The position numbers and the translations under genes are program-made. This document shows positions 63,610 through 64,000 of a stretch of DNA of 64,000 nucleotides, piece after piece. Location: positions 62,001 to 126,000 of the forward strand of contig NZ_FMZI01000001.1 of the NCBI RefSeq assembly GCF_900101505.1, in the 5' to 3' direction. The notes below the pieces were generated by a model. That model was given only the letters and a program-made list of their open reading frames with translations. It searched no databases and had not been told where the DNA came from. This DNA is from Antarctobacter albus. Lineage in GTDB: Bacteria > Pseudomonadota > Alphaproteobacteria > Rhodobacterales > Rhodobacteraceae. The number at the start of each line of letters is the position of its first letter. Position 1 is the stretch's first letter.

Positions 63610-64000
63610 GCCGACACCAGCGTCGCGGTGGCCAGCGCCGCGATCCCTTCTTCGCGTCCAGTGAATCCCAGCCGTTCCGAAGTGGTGGCCTTGATCGAGA
63701 TGCGTCCCGCGTCCAATGTCATTATTTCCGCCATTTTACCTGTCATTTCATGCGCATGCGGTCCGACCTTCGGGCGCTCACAGATCAGCGTCACGTCGAT
63801 GTTCCCGATCGCGAAGCCGCGGTCCCGCGCCAGTTCGACCGCATGGCGCAGAAATATCTCGCTGGCCGCGCCTTTCCACTGTGGGTCCGAAGGCGGAAAG
63901 TGCTGCCCGATGTCGCCCTCGGCCAGGGCTCCATAGATGGCGTCGGTCACGGCATGCATGCCCACATCCGCATCGGAGTGGCCTTTCAGCTTGTGACTGT
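63606..64000 (-). CDS. ispF: 2-C-methyl-D-erythritol 2,4-cyclodiphosphate synthase, 5' end beyond the window
   Basis: The C-terminal about 131 residues of IspF of the MEP isoprenoid pathway. The metal-binding signature [15 protein letters not shown] and [11 protein letters not shown] are visible, as is [10 protein letters not shown] and the C-terminal [16 protein letters not shown]. The frame stays open to the right edge (it reads [12 protein letters not shown] at 63998-63963), so the gene is truncated by the window, not broken. In many alphaproteobacteria it is fused to IspD; that part is not visible. Confidence 0.95.
   Translation of the reverse strand, partial: SHKLKGHSDADVGMHAVTDAIYGALAEGDIGQHFPPSDPQWKGAASEIFLRHAVELARDRGFAIGNIDVTLICERPKVGPHAHEMTGKMAEIMTLDAGRISIKATTSERLGFTGREEGIAALATATLVSA

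Overview
The window is 64 kb of dense, high-GC chromosomal DNA from an alphaproteobacterium, almost certainly of the order Rhodobacterales (Roseobacter/Rhodobacter group). This rests on five things: an alphaproteobacterial SOS box (GTTC-N7-GTTC) in front of lexA; the gene order trpGDC-moaC-moeA / lexA / comEC / gltX / gltA; the zwf-pgl-pgi operon; a GafA-like (DUF6456-type) regulator beside a DUF6477-type gene; and an endolysin/holin pair of the kind used for gene transfer agent (GTA) release. I found no rRNA, tRNA, insertion sequence, prophage, integrase or CRISPR array. All family assignments come from reading the sequence; no database search was run.

Layout. 0-4.4 kb: cysteine synthase, a large MscS-type channel and an AlaX editing protein, joined by ATGA overlaps. 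4.5-11.3 kb: Fur/Mur regulator, two EamA transporters around a TerB-like protein, SelO, a CBS protein, a GNAT enzyme and a nucleoside hydrolase. 11.4-17.1 kb: a radical SAM protein, then zwf-pgl-pgi behind a 14-bp palindrome, then a secreted PRC-barrel protein. 17.1-23.5 kb: cupin, the endolysin/holin pair, ccmF-ccmH, a VOC protein, a DUF2087-type protein and a PaaG-like hydratase ending at a strong bidirectional terminator. 23.5-34 kb: gltA, gltX, comEC, lexA, then the overlapping minus-strand operon trpG-trpD-ung-trpC-moaC-moeA. 34-42 kb: divergent polysaccharide deacetylase, DUF1638 protein, small membrane proteins, a corrinoid protein, a PA0069-type radical SAM protein, a LysR regulator and a homocysteine methyltransferase. 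42-49 kb: ydcF/guaA, a winged-helix/hydrolase fusion, DUF2270, a Lin0512 pair and a FadL-type porin. 49-56 kb: MttB-superfamily methyltransferase, DUF6477, gafA, lipA and two cytochromes c. 56-64 kb: Sel1 protein, Hint-domain beta-helix protein, hpt, RatA/COQ10 protein, MmgE/PrpD, amt, cinA, pgpA and ispF, which runs off the right edge.

Two dispersed systems stand out. The first is a GTA life cycle: a candidate direct activator (gafA), a lysis cassette, a recipient DNA-import channel (comEC) and a SOS regulator (lexA). CtrA-like TTAA-N7-(A/G)TAA sites lie in front of gafA and comEC. The second is corrinoid-dependent methyl transfer: an MttB-type methyltransferase, a B12-binding protein, a DUF1638 protein and a betaine-homocysteine-type methyltransferase. 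Several intergenic regions hold inverted-repeat structures that the genes do not explain (upstream of bmt, lipA, amt and the corrinoid gene).
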